Shown: positions 16,138 to 24,926 of the stretch, piece by piece | How the letters are laid out: the number at the start of each line of letters is the position of its first letter | Numbering within the stretch: the stretch's first letter is position 1 | Origin: Chloroflexota bacterium | GTDB taxonomy: Bacteria; Chloroflexota; Chloroflexia; Chloroheliales; Chloroheliaceae | Direction of reading: 5' to 3' | Length of the DNA stretch: 38,373 bases | NCBI GenBank assembly: GCA_902812345.1 | Contig: CADDZM010000011.1 | Span: forward strand, 1-38,373 | Position numbers and translations under genes: made by a program | Notes under the pieces: generated by a model | The model's database searches: none | Told to the model about the DNA's origin: nothing | What the model saw: the letters and a program-made list of their open reading frames with translations, nothing else

Positions 16138-17712
16138 ATGAAGCATTTTTCGAAAATTAGCCTGGTCTTAGCAATATTTACTATAACTTTAAGCCTGGCA
16201 GCCTGCGGCGATGATACCCCCACAAGCAGCGTACCCCTGGCGACCACGGCAGCGGCCCCAACCTCGACCGCAACCGCCCGCGCCACCGGTGGCGCCACCA
16301 GTGAAGCCACCCCAACCACGGCAGCAACCACGGTGGCAGCAACCACGCCTGTCACTACCACCGCTCCGGTCAGCCATACGGCGGCAGTTACGACCGCGCC
16401 GGTTGCGACAAGAAATGACGCTACCCCTAAGGCGGCTACCGCCCCGGCCACCTCGGCGGCCCTGCCAACTACCGGGGCGGCATCGCTCCCGTCTATCCGG
16501 CAAACCGATTGGGAGACCGTCTTGAAGAACGACCCCCAACTCCGGCAGGAACCGCCGCCCGACTCTTACCTCAAGATTTACGTTTCGGTGAAAGCGGACC
16601 AGCATGTGAACGGGTCGCCGGACCTGGACCATATTGTTTACGTGGATGTGGACAAAGACGGCCGGGAAGAAGCGGCCATTCCGCTCTTTTCCGGCGGCAC
16701 GGCCGGTAATACCGGTTTCCTGCTTTACCGCCAGGCCGCGCCCGCGCCGCGCCTGATTGGCTGGCATGAAGGGTATAAACTGGGACTTCAGGCGGTGGAC
16801 GGCAAGCTGCAATCCACCAACGCGCTCTATAGCGGTTGGGAGCCGAACTGCTGCCCTAGCGGTTTCGAAACCCTCACCTACGGGCTGGCCGGGGATAAAC
16901 TGGCGGTTGTTTCAAGCCGGACAGACGGCTATCCCGAAGCCCAACCGCCGACCGTCGAGGAGTTTTACTCCTTGCTGAACGACAAAAAGTACGAAAATGC
17001 TTACGAGTTCCTTTCGGTCAATTTCCAGAAAGCCAATCCCTTCACTTCCTGGGCGGCCGGGTATGCCACTTCCCAGAAGGTAACAGCCCAGGCGGTAGCC
17101 AACCCCGGCACCCCTAACTCGGTGCGGGTCAATCTTGAAACGACCGACTCCGGCAAGAACGGCCCGGTCATTAAGCACTACAGCGGCACCTGGACGCTGG
17201 TATGGAACACCGACCGCAAAGGCTGGCTGCTGGATACGGCTAAAATTCAGGAGGTCGCCGGGACACCCGGCTCGACCGCGAAAGTGCTGCCCTTATTCCA
17301 GCCGCTACTCGAACCCTTGAAGCAGCAAACCTCCTTGCAAATTCTGCTGCCGACCCTGGTTGAGGGAGCCGGCGGCGCTAAACTTTACGCCTCTATCTCA
17401 AAGGTAGATACCAGCAAGTACCTTATTGCTATAGAATTTACGCCAGATTGCAATGGCGCGAACGTCTGCGACTACGGCAGTCTGACCGGCCAAGTGGCCG
17501 GCCTCGATGCGCACCCGCTGGCAGGCACGAAGGTCGCGCTTGCTAACGGCCAGACCGGCTATTTCCGGGACGCGCCCTGTGGGGCCAGTTGCGGTGAAGC
17601 GACCCTTAGCTGGGAGCAGGGCGGGGTCCGTTACATTTTTGGCAGCAAAGCGTCCGGGAAAGACGGCATGGTTAAAATGGTAAACTCGGCTATAGCGAAC
17701 GGTCCGGTTTAG
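16138..17712 (+). CDS. secreted lipoprotein with Thr/Ala/Pro-rich linker, unknown function
   Basis: A 524-residue lipoprotein: the N-terminus MKHFSKISLVLAIFTITLS leads to the lipobox LAAC, so Cys-23 would be lipidated. Residues ~25-125 are a low-complexity Ala/Thr/Pro linker. Two or more domains follow: one around DLDHIVYVDVDKDGREEAAI that resembles an FG-GAP/VCBS-like acidic strand pattern, a NTF2-like helical stretch (VEEFYSLLNDKKYENAYEFL), and a Cys-containing C-terminal domain (DCNGANVCDYG, PCGASCGEA). I cannot assign a function. The end overlaps the convergent small gene by 23 bp. Confidence 0.75.
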   Translation: MKHFSKISLVLAIFTITLSLAACGDDTPTSSVPLATTAAAPTSTATARATGGATSEATPTTAATTVAATTPVTTTAPVSHTAAVTTAPVATRNDATPKAATAPATSAALPTTGAASLPSIRQTDWETVLKNDPQLRQEPPPDSYLKIYVSVKADQHVNGSPDLDHIVYVDVDKDGREEAAIPLFSGGTAGNTGFLLYRQAAPAPRLIGWHEGYKLGLQAVDGKLQSTNALYSGWEPNCCPSGFETLTYGLAGDKLAVVSSRTDGYPEAQPPTVEEFYSLLNDKKYENAYEFLSVNFQKANPFTSWAAGYATSQKVTAQAVANPGTPNSVRVNLETTDSGKNGPVIKHYSGTWTLVWNTDRKGWLLDTAKIQEVAGTPGSTAKVLPLFQPLLEPLKQQTSLQILLPTLVEGAGGAKLYASISKVDTSKYLIAIEFTPDCNGANVCDYGSLTGQVAGLDAHPLAGTKVALANGQTGYFRDAPCGASCGEATLSWEQGGVRYIFGSKASGKDGMVKMVNSAIANGPV

Positions 17713-17884
17713 CCGGGTTGTGAGGGTTGGCGGCGGGCGCGCCGGGCAGATGGCGCAGCCAGGCGTAGTAGCGGTTGAGGGCAGGGTTGCCGGGGAATTG
17801 CTCGGCCTTCCGGTAGACCCATAGCAGCCAGAGCGCGCCCAGGGCCATGCCCCAGCCAAAACCGCGCCGGTAACTCTTAAACAT
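17690..17884 (-). CDS. small membrane protein, unknown function (64 residues)
   Basis: Encodes MFKSYRRGFGWG..., a single hydrophobic segment (GMALGALWLLWVY) after a basic start, then a polar tail with Pro/Asn. Its ATG (17882-17884) lies inside the last codons of the upstream 62-residue gene, an 8-bp overlap that implies translational coupling. A longer reading from 17917 is possible but less likely. No family recognised. Confidence 0.5.
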   Translation of the reverse strand: MFKSYRRGFGWGMALGALWLLWVYRKAEQFPGNPALNRYYAWLRHLPGAPAANPHNPAKPDRSL

Positions 17885-18065
17885 TGTCCGGGGTTTCCTT
17901 AACGGGTTTTTCAACATACTTCAAGAGGTGTTGCGGGCTGGCCGGCCACCAGCCCAGCAGTTTTGCGGCCCAGGCCATCAGGGCGACGCCGACCGGGAAG
18001 CCGAGCGACCCACCCCACAGGGCCAGGGCAATTTTCAAGTATTTTCCACCTGAACCTTTTGCCAT
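17877..18065 (-). CDS. small membrane protein, unknown function (62 residues)
   Basis: Basic N-terminus MAKGSGGKYLK, then a long hydrophobic stretch (IALALWGGSLGFPVGVALMA) and a charged tail ending KPVKETPDNV. It begins 9 nt after the stop of the SCO6745-like gene and overlaps the next small gene. No family recognised; existence is supported by its tight packing between coding genes. Confidence 0.55.
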   Translation of the reverse strand: MAKGSGGKYLKIALALWGGSLGFPVGVALMAWAAKLLGWWPASPQHLLKYVEKPVKETPDNV

Positions 18066-18074
18066 AAGTTATTA

Positions 18075-18944
18075 TTAAACCGGGTTCGGTTTGGCCGGGC
18101 CGAAATTCAGGCCGCCTCGCGCATAAATCCGCTGGCTGAGCGCGCCCACCAGGGAGATTAGCTGCCGGGTGTCTTCTTCGCCAAGATTTTCGAAAGGTCG
18201 GGAGTCCAGGCGGTCGGTGATTAATTCGATGCGTTCGCGGATTTCCCGGCCTTTTTCGGTCAGCACACCGTCCTGCAACAGGCCGCGCTCGGCCAGCCGT
18301 CTTTCCCCGGCCCCGACATCCTCGACATCCCAGGCCCGGCTGCGGGTCAGAAAGTGTAGGGGTAACCGAGGGCTGAAAGCCACCTGCAGCAAAATAGCTT
18401 CGACCGCGTCAATCTGTTCGCTCAGGAGGGCCGCGATATGGCCGTCGCCCCGGAACTCTCGCAAGAGATTAACGCCGTGCCAGAGGGCCGCGTTCGGTTC
18501 GTCCGGCCAGGGCATGGCGGCGTGTCCGGCAAAGAGCGGGCGGCCACGTACGGGCAGCCCGGCGGCGGCTTTCCTGACCAGGGGCAGCGCCTGTTGAACA
18601 TTGCCGTTTAAGTCTTCTTCCGCGCCTTCGCCAGGGGCCAGCAGGCGCTGCAAGGCTTCGGTCACGGCCAGGGTGCGCTCTAATAGCACCGCTTCGGGCG
18701 CGGCGATGGCCCAGCCGCCGTCTACCTGTTCTTTAACAAAGGCCGGGTTGAAGTTGTAAAACAAGGCCGCGACCACCTCGCCCGGCAATTTCCCCAGGGG
18801 GGCCGAGCGCGAACAGAAATAGCTTTGCCGCCCGCGCAGTCCAAGGGTTTTGAACCGGGCGAAAGCTTCCGGCGCGAAGAAAATCATGGCTGTAAACGGT
18901 TCGAACGCGGCCTGGGCCTGGCGAGAAAGTTGTTCAAATGTCAC
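18075..18944 (-). CDS. SCO6745-family protein (HTH_67-type winged-helix-like)
   Basis: About 289 residues resembling the SCO6745/SalK-like family of actinobacteria and Chloroflexota: opening with FEQLSRQAQAAFEPFTAMIFFAPEA, SRSAPLGKLPGEVVAALFYNF, then a central ALWHGVNLLREFRGDGHIAALL and a C-terminal winged-helix-like segment RRLAERGLLQDGVLTEKGREI. The function is not established in the family. The start is GTG 18944: the frame opens at ATG 18962, but AAGGAG lies inside those first codons, 7 nt before the GTG. First gene of a three-gene operon. Confidence 0.75.
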   Translation of the reverse strand: MTFEQLSRQAQAAFEPFTAMIFFAPEAFARFKTLGLRGRQSYFCSRSAPLGKLPGEVVAALFYNFNPAFVKEQVDGGWAIAAPEAVLLERTLAVTEALQRLLAPGEGAEEDLNGNVQQALPLVRKAAAGLPVRGRPLFAGHAAMPWPDEPNAALWHGVNLLREFRGDGHIAALLSEQIDAVEAILLQVAFSPRLPLHFLTRSRAWDVEDVGAGERRLAERGLLQDGVLTEKGREIRERIELITDRLDSRPFENLGEEDTRQLISLVGALSQRIYARGGLNFGPAKPNPV

Positions 18945-19087
18945 CGGGTTGCTCCTTTGCACTCGCTTATTTTAATCATCCTGCATTTATTTTGACTATA
19001 TTAGCATATTTCACTTTTTAAGAAATTCCCCCCGCCTTTTAGCTCAAATAGGCCGTTTTTAAACCTTGAATCTTCCCTTACAACGGC

Positions 19088-19116
19088 TTGTTACCACTTG
19101 CTGCAAGGGGTATAAT
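19088..19116 (+). promoter_or_regulatory. ispG promoter
   Basis: TTGTTA (19088-19093) and a perfect TATAAT (19111-19116) with 17-bp spacing, about 80 nt before the preferred ispG start. Confidence 0.65.
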
Positions 19117-19197
19117 TAGGTTGGTGAAAATTATAATTAACTGCTTTGAATGTATGAAGTTACGAGAATTTATACTAATGTTCTCGGAAAGGTTTTA

Positions 19198-21408
19198 ATG
19201 AGCTTGCAGATAGAGCGAGTTGGAACGCTGGATAAAGCCAGCCGCGGACCCCAGGATTACAGCCAGTATACCCACCTCCCCTACATTTCCGACCCCTACA
19301 GCTATACCCGGCGGACTACCCGCCCGGTAATGGTCGGTGACGTGGGCGTGGGTGGCGACAACCCTATCCGGGTCCAGTCTATGACCACTACGGATACGCT
19401 GGATACCGCCGGGACAGTCGCCGAAACCATCCGGCTGGTCGAAACGGGCTGCGAAATCGTGCGAATTACCACGCCAACCGCTAAAGACGCCGAAAACTTG
19501 AAAAATATCCGGGCCGAACTGGAACGCCAGGGCTATCACCACGTGCCGCTCGTCGCCGACATTCATTTCAACCCGAACGCGGCTATGGAAGCGGCCAAGT
19601 GGGCTGACAAAGTGCGCATCAACCCCGGCAACTTCGCCGACGCCAAGAAGTTCGCGATTTTAGAATATACTTATGACGAGTACCAGCGCGAACTCGAACG
19701 TATCGAGGCGAAGTTTAAACCGCTCCTGCTGCGCTGTAAAGAACTGGGCCGCTCAATCCGCATCGGCACCAATCACGGCTCGCTCTCCGACCGTATTATG
19801 AACTACTACGGCGATACTCCCGAAGGCATGGTGGAGTCAGCCATGGAGTTCGCTCTTATCGCCGAGAAATACGACTTTAAAGACCTGATTTTCTCCATGA
19901 AAGCCTCCAACCCCAAGGTGATGATCCAGGCGTACCGCTTGCTGGCCGCCCGGTTGGATGCCCTCGGCATGAATTACCCGTTCCACCTGGGCGTAACCGA
20001 GGCCGGGAACGGCGAGGACGGCCGGATTAAAAGCGCGATTGGCATCGGTTCTCTGCTGGAAGACGGCATCGGCGACACCATCCGGGTATCCCTGACCGAA
20101 GACCCCGAACACGAAATTCCGGTCGCTTTGCGGCTGGCCCGGCGCTATACCCCGGTTGCTCCCGAACTTCTGGAGAAAGCCGCCATTACCGATGCTACCC
20201 CGGTCCCGGTCGCTACCGAATGGCCGGAAGTGGCCGCGGATGCCCGGGCTTTGCCCGATTTGCGCCAGCCCTACCACTTCAACAAGCCGGAAACCCAGCT
20301 TGTTCAAATCGGGACGGCCCATCTTGGCGGCGAAAATGTACCGCAAATAAGCGCCGACCTCGCCGGCTTTCCCGCAGAACTGGCCGGACCCCCTAAAGGC
20401 GCGGGCCGGGCTTTACCGGTCTTTGGCGCTAAACCTAAAGGCGCGCCGACCCGCCCGGACTATTTCGAGGCTGAGGCAGATATAACCCTGCCCGAAAACC
20501 GGGCGACCCGGCCTGAACCCTTGAACGTGGTGTTAAATGTCGAAGCCGCAAATCTTGAAGCGGCCAGTAAGCAGCAGCCGGACGGCTTTGCGGTCAATAT
20601 CTCGACGCCTTTCGCCGATTACTGCGAACTGCTAAACCAGGCTCTCGACCAGGCCCAATCCGGCGGTACGGCTTTGCTGGTCAGGGTGAGCGTGCCTTTT
20701 GAGAACGACCGGGCCGAAATCGAAGCCGCCGCCCGCCACTTCTACCCGGCAGTAGGCGTTGCGCTGGAAGCGGCCCGGTTAGCCGTTGAAAAGGGCTTTG
20801 AAAAGCTCGCGCTGGCTCTTTCAGCCCGCACCGTGGCCTATACGCTGCGCTCCAACCGGTTGCTCGGCACCCGGCTGCAAGAAGGGGGCTACAAATTCCC
20901 GGTCCAGATTATCGCCCCGGAGATTGACCCCGCCGCCGACCTTGACGAGCATTTTATCAACGCGGCGATTGCTACCGGCGCACTCCTGACCGACGGCATC
21001 GGCAACGCCCTGAAAATCGCCAACCACAACCGGGGCAACCTGCGGGCGGCTGAAGCGGTCCAGCTTGGCTACAACATTTTACAGGCCGCCGGGGCGCGCA
21101 GTTCGAAGGCGGAGTTTATCGCCTGTCCTTCCTGCGGGCGCACCCTCTTTAACCTGCAAGAAACTACCGAGCGGATTAAAGCCCGCACCAGCCATCTTGT
21201 TGGGGTTAAAATCGCCGTGATGGGCTGTATCGTGAACGGCCTGGGTGAACTGGCCGACGCCGATTTCGGCTATATGGGCGGCGCGCCGGGTAAGGTGAAT
21301 TTGTTTGTCGGCAAGGAATGCCTTGAAAAAGGCGTGCCTACCGAACAGGCGGTGGACCGGTTGGTGGACTTGATTAAGTCGCACGGTCGCTGGATTGAGC
21401 CGGAATAG
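19198..21408 (+). CDS. ispG: 4-hydroxy-3-methylbut-2-enyl diphosphate synthase, long form
   Basis: About 736 residues; IspG (GcpE) reduces methylerythritol cyclodiphosphate to HMBPP in the MEP isoprenoid pathway. The TIM-barrel part has NPIRVQSMTTTDT, CEIVRITTPT, VADIHFNPNAAMEAA and KVRINPGNF. The [4Fe-4S] domain keeps C643-P-S-C646, C677 in MGCIVNGLGE and the Glu (E684). A large insertion (~330-600) separates barrel and cluster domain, as in plant, chlamydial and Bacteroidota enzymes; usual bacterial IspG is ~370 residues. ATG 19198 is chosen because GGAAAGG lies 5 nt upstream; ATG 19150 is in frame but lacks one. Confidence 0.93.
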   Translation: MSLQIERVGTLDKASRGPQDYSQYTHLPYISDPYSYTRRTTRPVMVGDVGVGGDNPIRVQSMTTTDTLDTAGTVAETIRLVETGCEIVRITTPTAKDAENLKNIRAELERQGYHHVPLVADIHFNPNAAMEAAKWADKVRINPGNFADAKKFAILEYTYDEYQRELERIEAKFKPLLLRCKELGRSIRIGTNHGSLSDRIMNYYGDTPEGMVESAMEFALIAEKYDFKDLIFSMKASNPKVMIQAYRLLAARLDALGMNYPFHLGVTEAGNGEDGRIKSAIGIGSLLEDGIGDTIRVSLTEDPEHEIPVALRLARRYTPVAPELLEKAAITDATPVPVATEWPEVAADARALPDLRQPYHFNKPETQLVQIGTAHLGGENVPQISADLAGFPAELAGPPKGAGRALPVFGAKPKGAPTRPDYFEAEADITLPENRATRPEPLNVVLNVEAANLEAASKQQPDGFAVNISTPFADYCELLNQALDQAQSGGTALLVRVSVPFENDRAEIEAAARHFYPAVGVALEAARLAVEKGFEKLALALSARTVAYTLRSNRLLGTRLQEGGYKFPVQIIAPEIDPAADLDEHFINAAIATGALLTDGIGNALKIANHNRGNLRAAEAVQLGYNILQAAGARSSKAEFIACPSCGRTLFNLQETTERIKARTSHLVGVKIAVMGCIVNGLGELADADFGYMGGAPGKVNLFVGKECLEKGVPTEQAVDRLVDLIKSHGRWIEPE

Positions 21409-21465
21409 GCTAACGCCGGCCCTGCTACGCTCCGAATGACAATTGGGAGCGAAAATCCGGTAAAT

Positions 21466-21505
21466 AAAAAAACCCCAGACCTGAATCAGGCCGGGGCTTT
21501 TTTAT
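21466..21505. terminator. bidirectional terminator between ispG and the CFA-like gene
   Basis: CCCC-AGA-CCTG and CAGG-CC-GGGG arms (21473-21495) are flanked by A7 on the left and a T-run on the right, so the hairpin can stop both converging transcripts. Confidence 0.8.
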
Positions 21506-21515
21506 TTACTAAATT

Positions 21516-22769
21516 TTAAAAACCGCCTAGCGGGCTGCGCAAAGCATCGCGGACCCACAATAAAGCGGTCAGGTCGCCTTCGTGGACCAGTTTGCCCTGG
21601 ACGAAAGCATCCGGCCAGGATAGCTGCCCGGTCAGAGTCGCCAGCAGGTCGTTGCCGTCAATGCTGACCTTGCAGACCGGGTTGGTGGCAGGGCCTTCCC
21701 GGACACCTGCTTCCAGGTTTTCCATGTCCACGTGCCAGACGCTGCTTGGAATACCGGCCTGGCCGGTTCCCACGTCACCGGTAATAGACAGTTGGACCTG
21801 GCCTTCCATCTTGTAAGGACCGTCGGTCTTGCGTTCGGGGCCGTCCAGGGTCAGGGTAGCGCGGTCCAGTTGGAGCGGGCGGCGAATACCGGGGCCGTTC
21901 TTGCGGGCCAGCAACTGGTAGTCCAGGTTGGTGCTGCGCCGGAAAGTATCCACGCTACCGGCGGCGAAAAGCAACTGGGCCAGGTAGCGGTCCGGCTCGA
22001 CGCCGGTGTTGGCGGCCTTATCGGCATAAGCTTTCTGCAAGCCCTGGTACCACTGCCGCTGGGTCAGGAAGTAGTGGTCGGTGATGTTTTCCAGGTCAAC
22101 GATTTCAAACCCGGCGTTTTCCATCGCCGTGACGGCCTCGCTGATATTGGCCCAACGTCCGACCGGGTAGATATAGCGGCGCATGAATTCGGTGGCTTCT
22201 TCCTCGCCGGGGAAAGAGGTTTCACCCAGGTTGGCCCGCCCGGTGATAATCTGCACGCAGATAATTCCATCGTCGGCTACCATTTTATACAGCTTGCGGT
22301 AGAGCGCCGGTAAATCTTCGATGTGTTCGGTAGCTTCGAGCGAACCGGCCTTGGTGAAGGTGCCGTCCGGGAAATCGGTGGCCAAGGCGTGGACGAGTTC
22401 GTAGTTAATCAGGTGAGAAATGCCGAGTTCGGCGGCCCGTTTGGTAATATATTCTTTCTGGACCGGGCTGAGCGAAAGTCCCGTCACTTTGCAGCCGTAC
22501 TTCTGGGCCGCGTAGAACATTAAATTACCCCAACCGGCCCCGATGTCCAGCAAATGGTCGCCCGGGCCAAGTTCAAGTTTTTTGCAATAAAGCTCAATTT
22601 TGTTATGCTGGGCCTGGTCTAGCGAGTCTTCCGGCGAACGATAGTAGCCGGAAGAATAGTTAAAAGAATCACCGAGAAAAAGCCGGAAAAATTCGGCGGG
22701 CAAATCATAATGGAAGCGAATACCTTCCTGGTCATGACTGACCTGCTCCGGGGAAATTGTATCAACCAC
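21516..22769 (-). CDS. cyclopropane-fatty-acyl synthase-like methyltransferase fused to an SCP2-like domain
   Basis: A 417-residue SAM-dependent enzyme. FHYDLPAEFFRLFLGDSFNYSSGYY and the SAM loop LLDIGAGWG (73-81), then GLSLSPVQKEYI, are typical of the CFA/mycolic-acid cyclopropane family acting on unsaturated acyl chains of phospholipids. EATEHI replaces the usual SVGMFEHV-type segment. From ~310 the sequence resembles SCP-2 sterol carrier domains (VSIDGNDLLATLTGQLSWPDAFVQGKLVHEGD), which bind lipids and might present substrate. GTG start at 22769 has GGAGG seven nt upstream. Substrate is not determined. Confidence 0.8.
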   Translation of the reverse strand: MVDTISPEQVSHDQEGIRFHYDLPAEFFRLFLGDSFNYSSGYYRSPEDSLDQAQHNKIELYCKKLELGPGDHLLDIGAGWGNLMFYAAQKYGCKVTGLSLSPVQKEYITKRAAELGISHLINYELVHALATDFPDGTFTKAGSLEATEHIEDLPALYRKLYKMVADDGIICVQIITGRANLGETSFPGEEEATEFMRRYIYPVGRWANISEAVTAMENAGFEIVDLENITDHYFLTQRQWYQGLQKAYADKAANTGVEPDRYLAQLLFAAGSVDTFRRSTNLDYQLLARKNGPGIRRPLQLDRATLTLDGPERKTDGPYKMEGQVQLSITGDVGTGQAGIPSSVWHVDMENLEAGVREGPATNPVCKVSIDGNDLLATLTGQLSWPDAFVQGKLVHEGDLTALLWVRDALRSPLGGF

Positions 22770-22899
22770 TAAGCACCTCCAATAATTTATAATCGAACAT
22801 CCCGCAGGACATCACAAATTTAGACGTGTCCCTAAATTTTAAATGTCGAGTGTTTTTGAATAAGGTAAATGCAAAAGCAGAAAGCGCGAGCCGGCCTCC

Positions 22900-24366
22900 C
22901 TAATTAAGGGGAGGCCGCTGTTTATGCCACTCGGTAGCCTGTTCATAAGCGTAAGCAATTTGTAGAATTTTTTCTTCGCCCAGGGCCGGGCCGAGAATTT
23001 GCAGCCCAACCGGAAGCCCGTCCGAGAAACCGCCCGGTATGCTGACGCCGGGTGTGCCAGCCATGTTAGCCGGGATGGTGAAAATGTCGGATAAGTACAT
23101 TGCGAGCGGGTCGGCAGTCTTTTCCCCAATCTTAAAGGCTACCGTCGGCGAGGTCGGCGAGATAATCGCGTCGAAAGTCTCGAATACCTTGTCGAAATCG
23201 GATTTGATAAGCGTCCGGACCTTCTGGGCTTTCAAATAATAAGCATCGTAATAGCCGCTGGAAAGGGCGTAAGTCCCAATCATAATCCGCCGTTTAACTT
23301 CCGGGCCAAAGCCTTCGTCGCGGGTGCTGAAATAACCTTCAATCAAGTTAGGCGCTTTTTTGTCGCTGTAACCGTACTTTACGCCATCGTAACGGGCCAG
23401 GTTTGCGCTGGCTTCCGAGGGGGCGATAATATAATAGGTTGACAGGGCATATTTGGTATGAGGCATGGAAACTTCTTCAACGGTCGCACCCAACTCTTCG
23501 AACTTGCGAACTGCCGCCCGGATTGCCGCCTCGACGCCCGGTTCCACCCCTTCTACAAAATATTCTTTCGGGAGGGCCAAACGCATCCCCTTGATATCGC
23601 CGGTCAGACCCCTGGTGTAATCCGGCACCGGCAAATTTATCGAAGTGCTGTCGTTCTTGTCGAACCCGGAGATAGTATTCAGGGCCAGGGCGCAGTCGGT
23701 CACGTCGCGAGTGAAAGGCCCGACCTGGTCGAGCGAACTGGCAAAGGCAATCAGGCCGAAGCGCGAAACCCGGCCATAAGTCGGCTTAAAGCCAACCACA
23801 CCGGTAAGGGCGGCCGGCTGGCGGATGGAACCGCCGGTATCGCTGCCCAGGCTCAGGAATCCCATGCCCGCTGCAACCGAGGCGCTGCTGCCGCCGCTCG
23901 AACCGCCCGGCACGGTATCCAGGTTCCAGGGGTTGTGCGTCGTGAAAAAGCCGCTGTTCTCGGTGCTGCTGCCCATGGCGAACTCGTCCATATTGGTCTT
24001 GCCGACCAGCACGGTCCCGGCCTGCCGCAACCGTTCAACGACCGTGGCGTTAAAGACCGGCACGAAGTTTTCCAGCATTTTAGAACTGCAAGTCGTGCGG
24101 ACTCCTTTGGTTGAAAGGACATCTTTCAAATTTATAGGGATACCGGTCAGCGGGGAAGTAGCCTCGCCCCTTGCCAGGACTTTATCCATTTCATCAGCCT
24201 GGGCCAGCGCCTGGTCGGGTGTGACCGTCACGAACGCCTTTACTTTGCCGTCCACAGCGGCGATACGGTCCAGGACGGCCTGGGTCAGTTCGCGGCTGCT
24301 AACTTCTTTTGAGCGTAGTTTTTCGGCGGCTTCGTGGATAGTGAGGTTAAAAAGTTCAGCGGCCAT
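22900..24366 (-). CDS. gatA: Asp-tRNA(Asn)/Glu-tRNA(Gln) amidotransferase subunit A
   Basis: A 488-residue amidase subunit of GatCAB, which frees ammonia from glutamine to amidate misacylated Glu-tRNA(Gln) or Asp-tRNA(Asn). The Ser-cisSer-Lys triad is intact: K81 ([11 protein letters not shown]), S156 (GGSSGGSS) and S180 ([12 protein letters not shown]). ATG 24366 is preferred because GGAGGT lies 8 nt before it; an in-frame upstream ATG at 24426 would run inside gatC. It begins 1 nt after the gatC stop. gatB is not in the window. Confidence 0.95.
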   Translation of the reverse strand: MAAELFNLTIHEAAEKLRSKEVSSRELTQAVLDRIAAVDGKVKAFVTVTPDQALAQADEMDKVLARGEATSPLTGIPINLKDVLSTKGVRTTCSSKMLENFVPVFNATVVERLRQAGTVLVGKTNMDEFAMGSSTENSGFFTTHNPWNLDTVPGGSSGGSSASVAAGMGFLSLGSDTGGSIRQPAALTGVVGFKPTYGRVSRFGLIAFASSLDQVGPFTRDVTDCALALNTISGFDKNDSTSINLPVPDYTRGLTGDIKGMRLALPKEYFVEGVEPGVEAAIRAAVRKFEELGATVEEVSMPHTKYALSTYYIIAPSEASANLARYDGVKYGYSDKKAPNLIEGYFSTRDEGFGPEVKRRIMIGTYALSSGYYDAYYLKAQKVRTLIKSDFDKVFETFDAIISPTSPTVAFKIGEKTADPLAMYLSDIFTIPANMAGTPGVSIPGGFSDGLPVGLQILGPALGEEKILQIAYAYEQATEWHKQRPPLN

Positions 24367-24367
24367 T

Positions 24368-24661
24368 TTAGTGACCTCCAAAGACCGGGCGGACCCGGAA
24401 GAAGGGGTCTTCGCGGCCCGGGGCATTGACTAAAACTTCATCAACCGGTAAAGATGGGCGGGCTTCGTCCGGGCGCATTAGGTTGTGAATGGTAATTACC
24501 TGGGCGGTTGGTGGAATATGGTCGGTGTCAAGCTCACCTAACATTTCAAAATAATTTAAAATGGGGGCTAATTCCTCGCGCATTCGTTCTTTTTCCGTGT
24601 CGTCGAGTCCCAACCGGGCCAGGGTTGCAACATTATCAACGACTTCTCGTTCCAATTTCAT
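24368..24661 (-). CDS. gatC: Asp-tRNA(Asn)/Glu-tRNA(Gln) amidotransferase subunit C
   Basis: A 97-residue protein that wraps around and stabilises the GatA-GatB interface. [35 protein letters not shown] and the tail region with [20 protein letters not shown] are classic for GatC. GGAG lies 8 nt before the ATG at 24661. First gene of the gatCA operon. Confidence 0.93.
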   Translation of the reverse strand: MKLEREVVDNVATLARLGLDDTEKERMREELAPILNYFEMLGELDTDHIPPTAQVITIHNLMRPDEARPSLPVDEVLVNAPGREDPFFRVRPVFGGH

Positions 24662-24779
24662 ATAAATAAATTCTCCGCATATTTCCTTTACTATAGGGGT
24701 ACTGCTTCTTTGCTAGTAGGAAAGATTATAGCATTGTAACACTTGCCTCACAAGTTTGAAGGCCGTTTTTCCAAATTTC

Positions 24780-24823
24780 TTCTAAATCAAACGTTTAGAA
24801 AGCGGAACAAATCGTGGTACAAT
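24780..24823 (+). promoter_or_regulatory. GT87 promoter with overlapping inverted repeat
   Basis: TTCTAAA (24780-24786) and TTTAGAA (24794-24800) are perfect 7-bp arms. The right arm overlaps a possible -35 TTTAGA (24794-24799), 18 bp before TACAAT (24818-24823). A repressor binding here would block the promoter of the membrane transferase gene. Confidence 0.4.
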
Positions 24824-24926
24824 AGCGTTCTGATTAAGGGCACCGGATACGAACAGTTTTTTTACGCGACATAACATTAACAGTATTCGGAAGGTAGAGT
24901 AGAATTATAAGGAGAAACAGCAAGTA

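Noticed and set aside
16189-16812. Long minus-strand frame rich in Gly/Arg opposite the lipoprotein linker
   Set aside because: It mirrors the low-complexity Ala/Thr/Pro codons of the lipoprotein; no start signals.
19837-20346. Long minus-strand frame opposite ispG
   Set aside because: Shadow of a GC-rich gene; ispG motifs on the plus strand are decisive.
21732-22313. 193-codon plus-strand frame opposite the CFA-like gene
   Set aside because: Antisense shadow; the minus-strand frame has clear SAM motifs.
23458-24433. Two long plus-strand frames opposite gatA
   Set aside because: Shadows of gatA, whose catalytic triad is intact on the minus strand.
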